From Lacinutrix sp. MedPE-SW (lineage in GTDB: Bacteria; Bacteroidota; Bacteroidia; Flavobacteriales; Flavobacteriaceae), in contig NZ_MPCX01000011.1 in the NCBI RefSeq assembly GCF_001874145.1, forward strand, positions 1 through 64,000: a stretch of 64,000 nt of DNA, in the 5' to 3' direction. Below the pieces are notes generated by a model, which had not been told where the DNA came from, searched no databases, and saw only the letters and a list, made by a program, of their open reading frames with translations. This document shows, piece by piece, positions 20,420 through 30,140 of this stretch. The translations under genes and the position numbers were made by a program. How positions within the stretch are numbered: position 1 is the first letter of the stretch; every line of letters begins with the position of its first letter.

Positions 20420-21298
20420 TTATTCGTTGTTTAATTCTTGGCGGTACAAGTCTAAATTTGCTTTGGTTTTTGCATCTAATTCTGGCTCGTCAATATCTTT
20501 ATATTTTTTTAACGTTTCGTATAAAATAGTAGCTACTGCAAGTCTGGCAGAAGGTTTGTTATCTGCCGGGATGTTAAACCATGGTGCATGAGCTTTAGAG
20601 GTTCTATTTATAGCATCTTCATAACAAAACATATAATCGTCCCATAATTTACGTTCTTTTAAATCGCCTGCAGAAAATTTCCAATTTTTTTCTTTTAAAT
20701 CTAAACGTCGTAATAGTCTGTTTTTTTGTTCTTCTTTAGATAAATTCATAAAGAATTTAAATATAATGGTTCCGTTTTCTACTAAATGTTTTTCGAAATT
20801 GTTTATTTGCTCAAAACGTTTATCCCAAAAGGCTTCATCTACATCATCAATAGATGTTACGTTAGGTAAATTTTCTCCTAATATATAATTTGGATGAACA
20901 CGTGTTACTAATACATTTTCGTAGTGTGTACGATTATGAACACCAAATTTACCGCGAGCAGGTAATGCGATATAATGTCGCCATAAATAATCATGCTTTA
21001 ATTCTAAAGCTGTTGGTACTTTAAAGCTCATAACCTCAACACCGCGTGCATTAAAATCTTTAAAAACCTCACGTATTAAGCTATCTTTACCAGAGGTATC
21101 CATACCTTGCAAACATACTAATACAGAATACTTACCGTGAGCGTAAAGTGTATCTTGTAGTTTCCCTAATTTTCTTCTAACTTTTCTTAGTTCATCTTTT
21201 ACTTCATCATCACTTTCGTTTAGGTCTAGTAAAGATGGGAGATTAGACAGTGATATTTTTGATGTTATTATGTGGTCTTTTATATTAATATCTTTCAT
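20420..21298 (-). CDS. Polyphosphate kinase 2 family (PPK2) phosphotransferase
   Basis: CLQGMDTSGKDSLIREVF, SFKVPTALELKHDYLWRHY, NRTHYENVLVTRVHP. Confidence 0.93.
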   Translation of the reverse strand: MKDINIKDHIITSKISLSNLPSLLDLNESDDEVKDELRKVRRKLGKLQDTLYAHGKYSVLVCLQGMDTSGKDSLIREVFKDFNARGVEVMSFKVPTALELKHDYLWRHYIALPARGKFGVHNRTHYENVLVTRVHPNYILGENLPNVTSIDDVDEAFWDKRFEQINNFEKHLVENGTIIFKFFMNLSKEEQKNRLLRRLDLKEKNWKFSAGDLKERKLWDDYMFCYEDAINRTSKAHAPWFNIPADNKPSARLAVATILYETLKKYKDIDEPELDAKTKANLDLYRQELNNE

Positions 21299-21398
21299 AA
21301 AATGATTGTAAAGCTTAAATATACGAATGTAATTTTACTTACTAAATCTTATATTTATTTTAGTGCCTGTATAGTTGCTATTTGTTATTTTTGAAATC

Positions 21399-22625
21399 GT
21401 GGAAGACAATTTTAGCAATATAAAATTATTTTTAAGCATTTTTTTTATAACTATTTCTCTAGCTAGTTATACTCAAGTAAATGTGGATAGCACAAATTAC
21501 TCTTTAAAAAATGGAATTTCTAAACCAAGTATACTTTCTACAAACACATTTGGTATCTTTTTTTCAAGATTAAATCATAATTTTAAATTAAAACCTTCTA
21601 AAAAAACAGAAATTGATATTGTTTTAGAAAGCGGAAATGTTTGGGGAGCAAATGTTAAAACCTATTTGCCAGACAGTGAAACCATTAGAAACAAATTAAG
21701 AACTGTAAATTGGTATTCTCGACAATTTTTATTTGATGAAGACACATTAAAAGGCAAAAATTACAGCATTAAAACCGATGGAACTATTAAAGGTTTAAGA
21801 GCAAATATAACACTGCCAATACATAACCAACAAGAATTAGTTTTAGGGTTTAGGTCTTTTATTTTAACTGAAGGTAAATTTCCATTATCAATCTTTACAA
21901 ATGATGCTTTTATTGAGTTTTTTCACAATAATATTGCTGGCGGAAACGACCCGTTTGATAGAAAAGTTTTTGGTTACAATAGAGCTGAAGTTAACTATAC
22001 AGATAGAAATGGTAATAATTTAAAACTTAATAAAGGAAGTTTTGTTTTTGGTGGTATTGAAGCACATTACTTTTATTACCCAAAATTATTAAATAATAGA
22101 AATGTATTTATAAATTTTGGTGCACATCTAGGTACTAACCTATCTCAATACAATTCGTCTATAGATTTAGGGCTATCTGCAGCTGCTGTAAAAAAACTAA
22201 CCTTAAATTCAACTAATCAATTTTTATTTGGAATAGGCTTAAATACAATACATAAAAATAGTGTAGAGTTTAAAAAAAACAATATAGAGTTTGGTACAAA
22301 TAATTTTATTGCAAGTTTAGAAACAGATATTGAATATAATTTTACCTCAAAAGGAAAAACCAATCACGCATTTGGATTGGCTTTTTATTTACAAACAAGT
22401 CTTAATAACAAAGACGAGTTTAATTACGCCATATTAGTAAGAGATGAAAGTGCTTATAATTCTTGGCAGCATGCTAGTAAACACTTGTACCAGAATAATA
22501 ACTATTGGACTTTTATGTACACGTTTACCAGAAAAATTGCAACTTCTTTTTATTTACAACAGGATTTTACAGTAAACAATAATCCAGATATACAAACTGG
22601 TGTTGGTATTAAATTTGGTTTATAA
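21399..22625 (+). CDS. Outer-membrane beta-barrel protein, DUF3187-like (tentative); likely GTG start
   Basis: Signal-like N-terminus, alternating beta-barrel pattern, GGNDPFDRKVFGYNRAEVNYTDRNG, terminal GVGIKFGL. Confidence 0.5.
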   Translation: MEDNFSNIKLFLSIFFITISLASYTQVNVDSTNYSLKNGISKPSILSTNTFGIFFSRLNHNFKLKPSKKTEIDIVLESGNVWGANVKTYLPDSETIRNKLRTVNWYSRQFLFDEDTLKGKNYSIKTDGTIKGLRANITLPIHNQQELVLGFRSFILTEGKFPLSIFTNDAFIEFFHNNIAGGNDPFDRKVFGYNRAEVNYTDRNGNNLKLNKGSFVFGGIEAHYFYYPKLLNNRNVFINFGAHLGTNLSQYNSSIDLGLSAAAVKKLTLNSTNQFLFGIGLNTIHKNSVEFKKNNIEFGTNNFIASLETDIEYNFTSKGKTNHAFGLAFYLQTSLNNKDEFNYAILVRDESAYNSWQHASKHLYQNNNYWTFMYTFTRKIATSFYLQQDFTVNNNPDIQTGVGIKFGL

Positions 22626-22627
22626 GT

Positions 22628-23791
22628 TTATTTACTTGCAAACAACTTAACATCTTGCTCACTAACTTCTAAACCGCCTAGTATAATTAATCGCTCTACT
22701 ACGTTTCTTAATTCTCGTATATTTCCTGTCCAATCGTATTCTTGCAATAATTTTATTGCTTTTGCAGAAAAGTTTTTTTCTGCCGTACCTTGCTCTGCAG
22801 AAATCTTTTTTGCAAAATGATTTATTAAAAGTGGTATATCTTCTCGTCTGTCATTTAAAGCAGGAACTTTAACTAAAATCACAGCTAGTCTATGGTATAA
22901 ATCTTCTCTAAACTTACCATTTTCAATTTCCTTTTTTAAATTTTTGTTTGTTGCAGCAACAACACGTACATCTACTTTTATGTCTTTATCACTACCAACG
23001 CGCTGTATACGGCTTTCTTGCAAAGCACGTAACACTTTTGCTTGGGCAGATAAACTCATGTCTCCTATTTCATCTAAAAAAATAGTACCGCCATTTGCTG
23101 CTTCAAATTTTCCAGCTCTATCTTTTGCAGCACTTGTAAATGCTCCTTTAACATGTCCAAAAAGTTCACTTTCTATAAGCTCACTTGGTATCGCTGCACA
23201 ATTAACCTCTATCATTGGTCCTTTTGCTCGCTCACTTTTTTGGTGTAACCAATGTGCTACTAATTCTTTTCCTGTTCCATTTGGCCCAGTAATTAGTACA
23301 CGAGCATCTGTTGGTGCAACTTTATCTATTATTTGTTTTATTTGAGAAATAGCATCACTATCTCCAACCATCTCATACTTTTTACTAACCTTCTTTTTAA
23401 GAATTTTGTTTTCTACAACAAGTTCTTTTCTGTCTAAAGCATTGCGTACGGTGTTTAACAACCTGTTTAAATCTGGTGGTTTTGATATGTAATCAAAGGC
23501 ACCAAGTCGCATTGTATTTACTGCAGTATCTAAATCGCCATGGCCAGAAATCATTACCATTGGTATTTCTGGTTTTATTTTTCTTACTGCTTCAAGCACT
23601 TCTACGCCATCCATTTTTGGCATTTTAATATCGCATAATACTAGATCGTAATCATCTTTTTTTATTTTTTCTATGCCAATTAAACCATCTTCTGCTTCTT
23701 CAACTGCATATTTATCGTTTTCTTCAGAAAGAATTTTAACTAAAACCCTTCTAATTGCTGCTTCGTCTTCTATTACTAATATTTTTGGCAT
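22628..23791 (-). CDS. Sigma-54-dependent response regulator, NtrC family
   Basis: Receiver domain VIEDEAAIRR...CDIKMPKMDG; AAA+ GPNGTGKELVAHWLH, ESELFGHVKGAFTSA, GGTIFLDEIGDM; short C-terminus. Confidence 0.95.
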   Translation of the reverse strand: MPKILVIEDEAAIRRVLVKILSEENDKYAVEEAEDGLIGIEKIKKDDYDLVLCDIKMPKMDGVEVLEAVRKIKPEIPMVMISGHGDLDTAVNTMRLGAFDYISKPPDLNRLLNTVRNALDRKELVVENKILKKKVSKKYEMVGDSDAISQIKQIIDKVAPTDARVLITGPNGTGKELVAHWLHQKSERAKGPMIEVNCAAIPSELIESELFGHVKGAFTSAAKDRAGKFEAANGGTIFLDEIGDMSLSAQAKVLRALQESRIQRVGSDKDIKVDVRVVAATNKNLKKEIENGKFREDLYHRLAVILVKVPALNDRREDIPLLINHFAKKISAEQGTAEKNFSAKAIKLLQEYDWTGNIRELRNVVERLIILGGLEVSEQDVKLFASK

Positions 23792-24678
23792 TATATCTTA
23801 AATTTTATTCCACTTCTAAAATAGAAAGTATTTACATTATCTAGTTTAAATACTTCTTCTCTATCACTATCTCTTAATCTATTATTCATACTTAAAGTAT
23901 ATCCTGTGTAGGCATACCAAACTAAATGTTTTGTAAAATAATGTTCGTAACCTAAACCAGATATTACTACAGATAAGGAAATACTATCTGCTTCTTTATT
24001 GTCTATAAATATAGGGTTTTGAATGTTAGCAAAATAACCATCGATACTTGTATACAGTTGTACAATGTTTTTTTCATCAAAAAAATATTTTACATTGGTT
24101 TTAGGTACGCCTAAGTTAAAAGACCAGTTTTTATTTACTCGCCTAAAATAGCTTACAAAAGGCAATGGTAATGGTATTCCTGCGGTACTATTATATGTTA
24201 AACCAACAATTAAACGGTATGGTTTTTTAACAGACTCGTCTTTAGTACGGTCGTTAATCGCATAAACACCACCATTAATAAAAATATCATCTCCACTAAT
24301 TTTTTCTCTTAAAGTAGAAGCTATTCTTGGAGATATTTTTGCGCCTAACCTCCATTTTTCGCTTACCTTAAAAGTATAGCCTAAATTAAAGTCTATTACA
24401 TGAAGCCTGCTTAAATTCTCTGTACTAAATGGATAATGGTCTTCTATATCGAAATCGATATTACTGTATTCTCCTCCAACTATTAAATATGTATCTTCTT
24501 TTAGTTCTATAGGATAATTAATAAGTGTTCTAAATCTTTTAAAACTATCTTCAGAATTTTTTTTAGGTATATATGAATATTCAATTCTCGCTAGGTCTGT
24601 AAGCTGAGCAGATACCGTTTGAATTGAAGTTATAATTAATATAATTAGAATATAATTCTTAAATTTTAGTTTTAACAT
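23791..24678 (-). CDS. Outer-membrane beta-barrel protein, DUF6268-like
   Basis: Signal peptide ending VSAQ; IARIEYSYIPK; terminal FYFRSGIKFKI barrel end. Confidence 0.6.
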   Translation of the reverse strand: MLKLKFKNYILIILIITSIQTVSAQLTDLARIEYSYIPKKNSEDSFKRFRTLINYPIELKEDTYLIVGGEYSNIDFDIEDHYPFSTENLSRLHVIDFNLGYTFKVSEKWRLGAKISPRIASTLREKISGDDIFINGGVYAINDRTKDESVKKPYRLIVGLTYNSTAGIPLPLPFVSYFRRVNKNWSFNLGVPKTNVKYFFDEKNIVQLYTSIDGYFANIQNPIFIDNKEADSISLSVVISGLGYEHYFTKHLVWYAYTGYTLSMNNRLRDSDREEVFKLDNVNTFYFRSGIKFKI

Positions 24679-24681
24679 AAA

Positions 24682-25647
24682 TTATCTATTAGAATTTGGG
24701 GTTTTCATTTTTAAATTTAAATTATCATCTTCCTTTTGAATAATATGAATATCTCGCTGTGGAAACGGAATACTTATATTGTTTTCTCTAAAAAGCTTAT
24801 CTATTGCAAATCGTATTTCACTTTTTGGTATTCTAGCATTAAAACTATCTTCAATTGTAAATGCTACTCTAAAATCTAAAGAACTTTCTCCAAAATTTGC
24901 AAAAACAACACTTGGTGGCGGATTTTTAAATACTAATTTTGATGATTTTGCTGCTTCTATTAATAATTTTCTTACTAATTCTACATCACTACCATAGGCA
25001 ACACCAACATCTACAGTTTCACGAGTAGACGAGCCATTTTGTGTCCAATTATACAAACTATTAGTTAAATATAAATGGTTTGGTATAATTAACACCTTAT
25101 TATCTATCGTTACAGCTCTTGTAGTTCTTAATTTAATTTCTTCTACACGGCCAACTTTACCTTCAATCTCAATTATATCTCCAACATGAACCGATTGATC
25201 TACCAATATAAAAACACCAGAAATAATATCTTGAAATAATGTTTGAAGTGCTAAACCAATACCTATTAAAAGTGCTGCCGAAGCTGCAAAAACGGCTGTA
25301 ACATCTATACCAATTGAGTCTATAGCTATTAAAAAAACTATTGCATATACTAGCCATCTTGCAAAAGAAAATACTGTATTAAACTTAGACTTATCATCTT
25401 CTGGCATTTTACGTGTTAAAAGCTTTTTTACCCATCGTAAAAGGTAAGTAGTTAACATGAGTATTAGTATAACTAATAAAATATACTTTACCTTTAAAAA
25501 ACCTGTTTCAGCGCCATTTTCACCTGTAAATGTGTAAAGTTTAAAATTTAAAAACTCTATAAATTTTTCCCATAGAGAACTGTCTACAATAACGTCTCCA
25601 ACTTTCTCTACTTCTTTTTCTAGCTTATCTGTTACTTTTTCCTGCAT
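24682..25647 (-). CDS. Mechanosensitive ion channel (MscS family)
   Basis: TAVFAASAALLIGIGLALQTLFQDIISGVFILVDQSVHVGDIIEIEGKVGRVEEIKLRTT. Confidence 0.95.
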   Translation of the reverse strand: MQEKVTDKLEKEVEKVGDVIVDSSLWEKFIEFLNFKLYTFTGENGAETGFLKVKYILLVILILMLTTYLLRWVKKLLTRKMPEDDKSKFNTVFSFARWLVYAIVFLIAIDSIGIDVTAVFAASAALLIGIGLALQTLFQDIISGVFILVDQSVHVGDIIEIEGKVGRVEEIKLRTTRAVTIDNKVLIIPNHLYLTNSLYNWTQNGSSTRETVDVGVAYGSDVELVRKLLIEAAKSSKLVFKNPPPSVVFANFGESSLDFRVAFTIEDSFNARIPKSEIRFAIDKLFRENNISIPFPQRDIHIIQKEDDNLNLKMKTPNSNR

Positions 25648-25648
25648 T

Positions 25649-26962
25649 TTAATACTTAATCCATTTTAAAAGTTCTTTATAACTTGGCTTTTTACCATAC
25701 ATTAAAATACCTACTCGATAAATTTTGGCTGCAAACCATACGGTAAACATAAATGTACCAATTAATAATGCTAACGATAATATTTGTTGCCATATTGGAA
25801 CACCAAACGGTATACGCATAAGCATAACTACTGGTGATGTAAAAGGTATAAACGAAAAAACAGTAGATACGGTTCCGTGAGGATCTTCAATTACCGTAAA
25901 CATACCAACATATACTGCTAAAATTAATGGCATTAATATTGGCAACATAAACTGTTGTGTATCTGTTTCATTGTCTACTGCTGCTCCAATTGCCGCGTAA
26001 AGTGAGCTATATAATAAATACCCACAAATAAAAAATAATATAAAGGCTATAATTAGGTTTGCTATAGGCAAGTTGTAAAACGATTGCATAACGCTTTGCA
26101 CCTTCATGTTAATATCTGGGTTCTCAATAGCTTGTTGTAACATTTCTTGCTGTGGTGTTTTTACTGCAGCCACATCTATACCAAATATTGCAGATACAAC
26201 AGTAAGCATAACGCCTCCAAGAATAATCCAAATCACAAACTGAGTAATACCTGCAAGCGAAGTTCCTATAATTTTGCCAAGCATAAGTTGTATAGGTTTT
26301 ACTGAAGATATTATAACTTCTATTATTCTACTTGTTTTTTCTTCTATTACAGAGCGCATTATCATATTACCATAAATAATTATAAACATGAATAGTAAAT
26401 AACCAGCTACGCCACCAAAACCAAGTTTTAAAAAACTATCTATTTTAGAGGTTTTCTCACCTGTATAATTTTCTTGATTAATATCTATGCGTATTCTCGA
26501 GGCTTCAATTAAAGCAACATTTGCTCCTTTTTGCTCTAAATTTAAATCGGTTAAGCGTTTTTCTATTTTATTCTCAATCTCTGTGATTACAGAAAGTGAT
26601 GGTGAATCGTCTGAGTAAAATTCTATACCGTTTTCTGCTCTTTCTATGTTTTCAAATTTTGAAATGTGCAACAACCCGTAATAATCCTGTTCTGCTGCAA
26701 TTGTTTTTGCATTATCTAATGTTAAATTTTCTAATTTAATATATTTTGTATTGTCTGTATTTTCAAAAACCTGCTGTACTTTTCCAGAGTCATCTAGAAT
26801 TGCTATAGTTCTTTCTTTACTATTATTTAATTGCGATAAATAAGCTACAACGGTTATTAATGCAATCATAATTAGCGGACTTAAAATAGTCATTACTAAA
26901 AATGATTTGTTTCTAACCTTAGTTAAATACTCGCGTTTTATTATTAGTGATAAATGATTCAT
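25649..26962 (-). CDS. ABC transporter permease (NatB-type ABC-2)
   Basis: KREYLTKVRNKSFLVMTILSPL; VIEEKTSRIIEVIISSVKPIQLMLGKIIG. Confidence 0.93.
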   Translation of the reverse strand: MNHLSLIIKREYLTKVRNKSFLVMTILSPLIMIALITVVAYLSQLNNSKERTIAILDDSGKVQQVFENTDNTKYIKLENLTLDNAKTIAAEQDYYGLLHISKFENIERAENGIEFYSDDSPSLSVITEIENKIEKRLTDLNLEQKGANVALIEASRIRIDINQENYTGEKTSKIDSFLKLGFGGVAGYLLFMFIIIYGNMIMRSVIEEKTSRIIEVIISSVKPIQLMLGKIIGTSLAGITQFVIWIILGGVMLTVVSAIFGIDVAAVKTPQQEMLQQAIENPDINMKVQSVMQSFYNLPIANLIIAFILFFICGYLLYSSLYAAIGAAVDNETDTQQFMLPILMPLILAVYVGMFTVIEDPHGTVSTVFSFIPFTSPVVMLMRIPFGVPIWQQILSLALLIGTFMFTVWFAAKIYRVGILMYGKKPSYKELLKWIKY

Positions 26963-26967
26963 AGCTA

Positions 26968-27894
26968 CTAATTATTCTTTACAGTTTGAATAAATATATC
27001 GTTTGCACTTGGTATTACTTCTACAAAATGAGACAACTCACCTTGTGTAGTTAAATAACTTAATAATTGATTTGCCGTTTCTTTTTCTGAAAGCTTAATA
27101 TTAAGTTTTAGCTCGTTATTTAGCGATTTAAATTCTGCAGGTGAAACAATAAACTTTTCTGAAAGTGTTTTTTGTAATTCCGTAGGATTTTTGGCATTTA
27201 TACCAATTTCAAATGTATTGGTTTTATACTCGCGTTTAATGGCATTTAAATTACCATCTAACACCTTATTAGACTTGTGTATTAAAGCAATATGGTCACA
27301 TAATTCTTCTACAGATTCCATACGGTGAGTTGAAAAAATTACCGTAGCGCCTTCATCTCGCAATCTTAATATTTGATCTTTAATTATGTTAGCATTAATA
27401 GGATCGAAACCTGAAAACGGTTCATCGAAAATTAATAATTTAGGTTCGTGTAGTACAGTAACAACAAACTGTATTTTTTGTGCCATACCTTTAGAGAGTT
27501 CTTGAATTTTTTTATTCCACCAATCTCCAATTTCTAGTCTTTCAAACCAATCTAACAATCTTTTTTTAGCAACAGCTTTATCCATACCCTTAAGTTGCGC
27601 TAAGTACAAGGCTTGTTCTCCTACTTTCATAGACTTATATAAACCGCGCTCTTCTGGCAAATACCCAATATTTTGAATATGATGTCTTTTTAAAGGTTCG
27701 CCATCTAATAAAACATGACCAGTATCTGGTATTGTTATTTGGTTAATAATTCTAATTAAAGTTGTTTTTCCTGCACCATTTGGCCCAAGCAAACCAAATA
27801 TGCTACCTTTTGGTACTGCAATAGAAACATTATTTAATGCTTTAAAGTTTCCGAAACTTTTAGAAACCGAGTGTGCTTCTAATAAATTATCCAT
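26968..27894 (-). CDS. ABC transporter ATP-binding protein (NatA-type)
   Basis: GLLGPNGAGKTTLIR, LSKGMAQKIQFV, LLIFDEPFSGFDP. Confidence 0.96.
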   Translation of the reverse strand: MDNLLEAHSVSKSFGNFKALNNVSIAVPKGSIFGLLGPNGAGKTTLIRIINQITIPDTGHVLLDGEPLKRHHIQNIGYLPEERGLYKSMKVGEQALYLAQLKGMDKAVAKKRLLDWFERLEIGDWWNKKIQELSKGMAQKIQFVVTVLHEPKLLIFDEPFSGFDPINANIIKDQILRLRDEGATVIFSTHRMESVEELCDHIALIHKSNKVLDGNLNAIKREYKTNTFEIGINAKNPTELQKTLSEKFIVSPAEFKSLNNELKLNIKLSEKETANQLLSYLTTQGELSHFVEVIPSANDIFIQTVKNN

Positions 27895-28066
27895 ACGTAT
27901 GTTTTGGCTGTTAGTAGCGTAAATATAGAAAATGTAACACGAGAAACTTTATTGTTTAGAAATAATTTAACGCTGATAAACATAATAGCTAAAAGCTATT
28001 ACACAAATAAGTTTTAAAGAAATTGAATTTGTAAGATTTCTTATAGTAATGTATATAACAAAACCC

Positions 28067-28154
28067 TATAAAAACAAAACCCACCCTTAGTAAACTAAGG
28101 ATGGGAAAAAATTGCTATGAAAAAGAAAAATTACCACTAGCTTTCACTAGTGAT
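28067..28154 (-). ncRNA. Candidate small RNA: promoter, 5' stem-loop, U-rich linker, Rho-independent terminator
   Basis: Minus strand: TATATTTG (28166-28159), then CACTAG-TGAAAG-CTAGTG (28152-28135), then CCCATCCTTAG-TTTA-CTAAGGGTGGG-TTTTGTTTTT (28105-28068); no sizeable ORF. Confidence 0.5.
28080..28105 (-). terminator. Rho-independent terminator hairpin of the candidate sRNA
   Basis: 11-bp stem with one mismatch, followed on the minus strand by TTTTGTTTTT. Confidence 0.6.
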
Positions 28155-28220
28155 AAACCAAATATAACATTTTTTAACTAACTTTAACTTAAATGCATAA
28201 ATTAGTTGATATTTTAACAA

Positions 28221-28250
28221 AAAAAATCCGCGATTTTTTCGCGGATTTTA
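28221..28250 (-). terminator. Rho-independent terminator downstream of dnaJ
   Basis: Minus strand AAAATCCGCGA-AAAAA-TCGCGGATTTTTTTTG. Confidence 0.88.
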
Positions 28251-28272
28251 TTATAGTAATCTTTTGTTAAGC

Positions 28273-29391
28273 TTAAGAAAACATATCTTTTACTTTTTCA
28301 AAAAATGATTTATCAGATTTTTCTGGTTTTGGTGAAAAATGATCATCATTTTTCATGCTTTCAAAAAATTCTTTTTGTTGTTTACTTAATGTTTTAGGTG
28401 TCCAAACATTTACGTGTACTAATAAATCTCCTTTACCGTAACCGTTTATACTTGGAATTCCTTTTCCGCGTAAGCGTAAAATTTTACCAGATTGTAAACC
28501 TGCTTCAATTTTTATTCTCACTTTACCAGAAACTGTATCTATTTCTTTAGATGTTCCTAAAACAGCATCACTAATACTTACATATAAATCATAATGTAAA
28601 TTATCTCCTTCTCGCTGTAATGTTTCGTGATCTAATTCTTCTATAGCTACTAAAAGATCTCCAGCTATACCATTTCCTGGTGCATCGTTTCCTTTTCCAG
28701 AAACTTTAAGTTGCATACCATCTACAACACCTGCTGGAATTTTAACCGATATTGTTTCTTCTTTTGTTATTAAGCCTTGAGCATCTGCATTGGCTGGTTT
28801 TTTGTCTATAATTTGCCCAGAACCACCACATGTTGTACAAGGTGAAGCTGTTTGCATGCGTCCTAAAATAGTATTAGTAACACGAGTAACTTGCCCAGAA
28901 CCATTACAAGTAGAACAGGTTTTATATGTTGTGCCTTGAGCTTGTACTTTACGCTTTACTTTTATTTTTTTCTCTACACCATTAGCAATTTCTTCTAGTG
29001 TAAGTTTAACGCGAATACGTAAGTTACTTCCTTTTACTCGACGTTGTTGTTGGCCTCCACCAAAACCGCCGCCAAAACCAGAAAAACCACCACCGCCAAA
29101 AATGTCTCCAAACTGGCTAAATATGTCGTCCATATTCATACCGCCGCCGCCAAAACCGCCGCCGCCTTCAAAGGCTTGGTGACCAAATTGGTCATAACGT
29201 GCTTTTTTGTTCTCGTCGCTTAAAACTTCATAAGCCTCGGCAGCTTCTTTAAATTTAGCCTCGGCTGTAGCGTCGTCTGGATTTTTATCTGGGTGAAACT
29301 CAATAGCTTTTTTACGGTAAGCTTTTTTTATCTCACTAGCTGTTGCGTTTTTACTTAATCCTAATATTTCGTAATAATCTTTTTTTGCCAT
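28273..29391 (-). CDS. dnaJ: Molecular chaperone DnaJ
   Basis: KKDYYEILGLSKNATASEIKKAYRKKAIEFHPDKNP; Gly/Phe region; two CxxCxGxG zinc motifs visible (CSTCNGSG, CTTCGGSG). Confidence 0.97.
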   Translation of the reverse strand: MAKKDYYEILGLSKNATASEIKKAYRKKAIEFHPDKNPDDATAEAKFKEAAEAYEVLSDENKKARYDQFGHQAFEGGGGFGGGGMNMDDIFSQFGDIFGGGGFSGFGGGFGGGQQQRRVKGSNLRIRVKLTLEEIANGVEKKIKVKRKVQAQGTTYKTCSTCNGSGQVTRVTNTILGRMQTASPCTTCGGSGQIIDKKPANADAQGLITKEETISVKIPAGVVDGMQLKVSGKGNDAPGNGIAGDLLVAIEELDHETLQREGDNLHYDLYVSISDAVLGTSKEIDTVSGKVRIKIEAGLQSGKILRLRGKGIPSINGYGKGDLLVHVNVWTPKTLSKQQKEFFESMKNDDHFSPKPEKSDKSFFEKVKDMFS

Positions 29392-29443
29392 CTTGTTTTA
29401 CTATTAGCTAAATAACTTTTGTTATTAGCTATAATTTTTAAAA

Positions 29444-29983
29444 TTATTGTCCGATAACTACTTTTGGAAAACGTATAACTGTATCACCTAAAGTATAGCC
29501 TTTTTCTACTACGTCTATAATTTTCCCTTTTAAATCGTCACTTGGCGCAGGCACTTGAGTAATTGCTTGGTGAATTTCAGAATCAAATGTGTCTCCTTGC
29601 TTAACTTCCATTGCTGCTAAACCTTTTTGACCTAATGTATTTAATAGTTTTTGGTATATTAATACGACTCCTTTTCTTAATTCTTCAGCTTCTTTATCGT
29701 CTTCAATATGCATTAAAGCTCGCTCGAAATCGTCTAAAACAGGTAACATAGACACCATGACATCTTTACTTGCTGTTTTAAATAATTCTATACGCTCTTT
29801 AGAGGTTCTTTTTTTATAATTTTCAAATTCTGCAAATAAGCGCAGAAATTTATCTTTTTCTTGACCTAACTCTTCTTGTAACTTCTCTTCTACCGTTAAC
29901 TCAGGAGTTTCTACAGTTTCTGTTTGAATGTCACCGTTTTGTTGGTCTTCAATCTCTTCTTGTTTATCTTTCTTTTTGCTCAT
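29444..29983 (-). CDS. grpE: Nucleotide exchange factor GrpE
   Basis: RLFAEFENYKKRTSKER...MLPVLDDFERAL...FDSEIHQAI...VVEKGYTLGDTVIRFPKVVIGQ. Confidence 0.97.
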   Translation of the reverse strand: MSKKKDKQEEIEDQQNGDIQTETVETPELTVEEKLQEELGQEKDKFLRLFAEFENYKKRTSKERIELFKTASKDVMVSMLPVLDDFERALMHIEDDKEAEELRKGVVLIYQKLLNTLGQKGLAAMEVKQGDTFDSEIHQAITQVPAPSDDLKGKIIDVVEKGYTLGDTVIRFPKVVIGQ

Positions 29984-30106
29984 TTTGTATTTCTTATTTT
30001 AAACACAGTTAAAAGGTTGGCAAAAGTACTGCCAATATTATAAAAATGCCATAATGTCATTACTTTTTTTTAAGAAAAATTTAAGTATATTCCATGGAAA
30101 CTTTTT

Positions 30107-30114
30107 TATATTTG
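30107..30114 (+). promoter_or_regulatory. Putative Bacteroidota -7 element (TATATTTG)
   Basis: TAnnTTTG match 27 nt upstream of ATG 30141. Confidence 0.45.
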
Positions 30115-30140
30115 TGGCTAACCATTAATAAAAATAAAAG

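Noticed and set aside
22944-23345. 133-aa plus-strand ORF
   Set aside because: Antisense to the strongly supported sigma-54 regulator; no recognisable domain.
28117-28140. Plus-strand mini-ORF MKKKNYH* inside the intergenic hairpins, first considered as a leader peptide
   Set aside because: No plus-strand gene follows it; promoter, U-run and hairpin order make sense on the minus strand as an sRNA instead.
29040-29170. Imperfect CCGCCG/CCACCA simple repeat
   Set aside because: Encodes the expected Gly/Phe-rich linker of DnaJ on the opposite strand.
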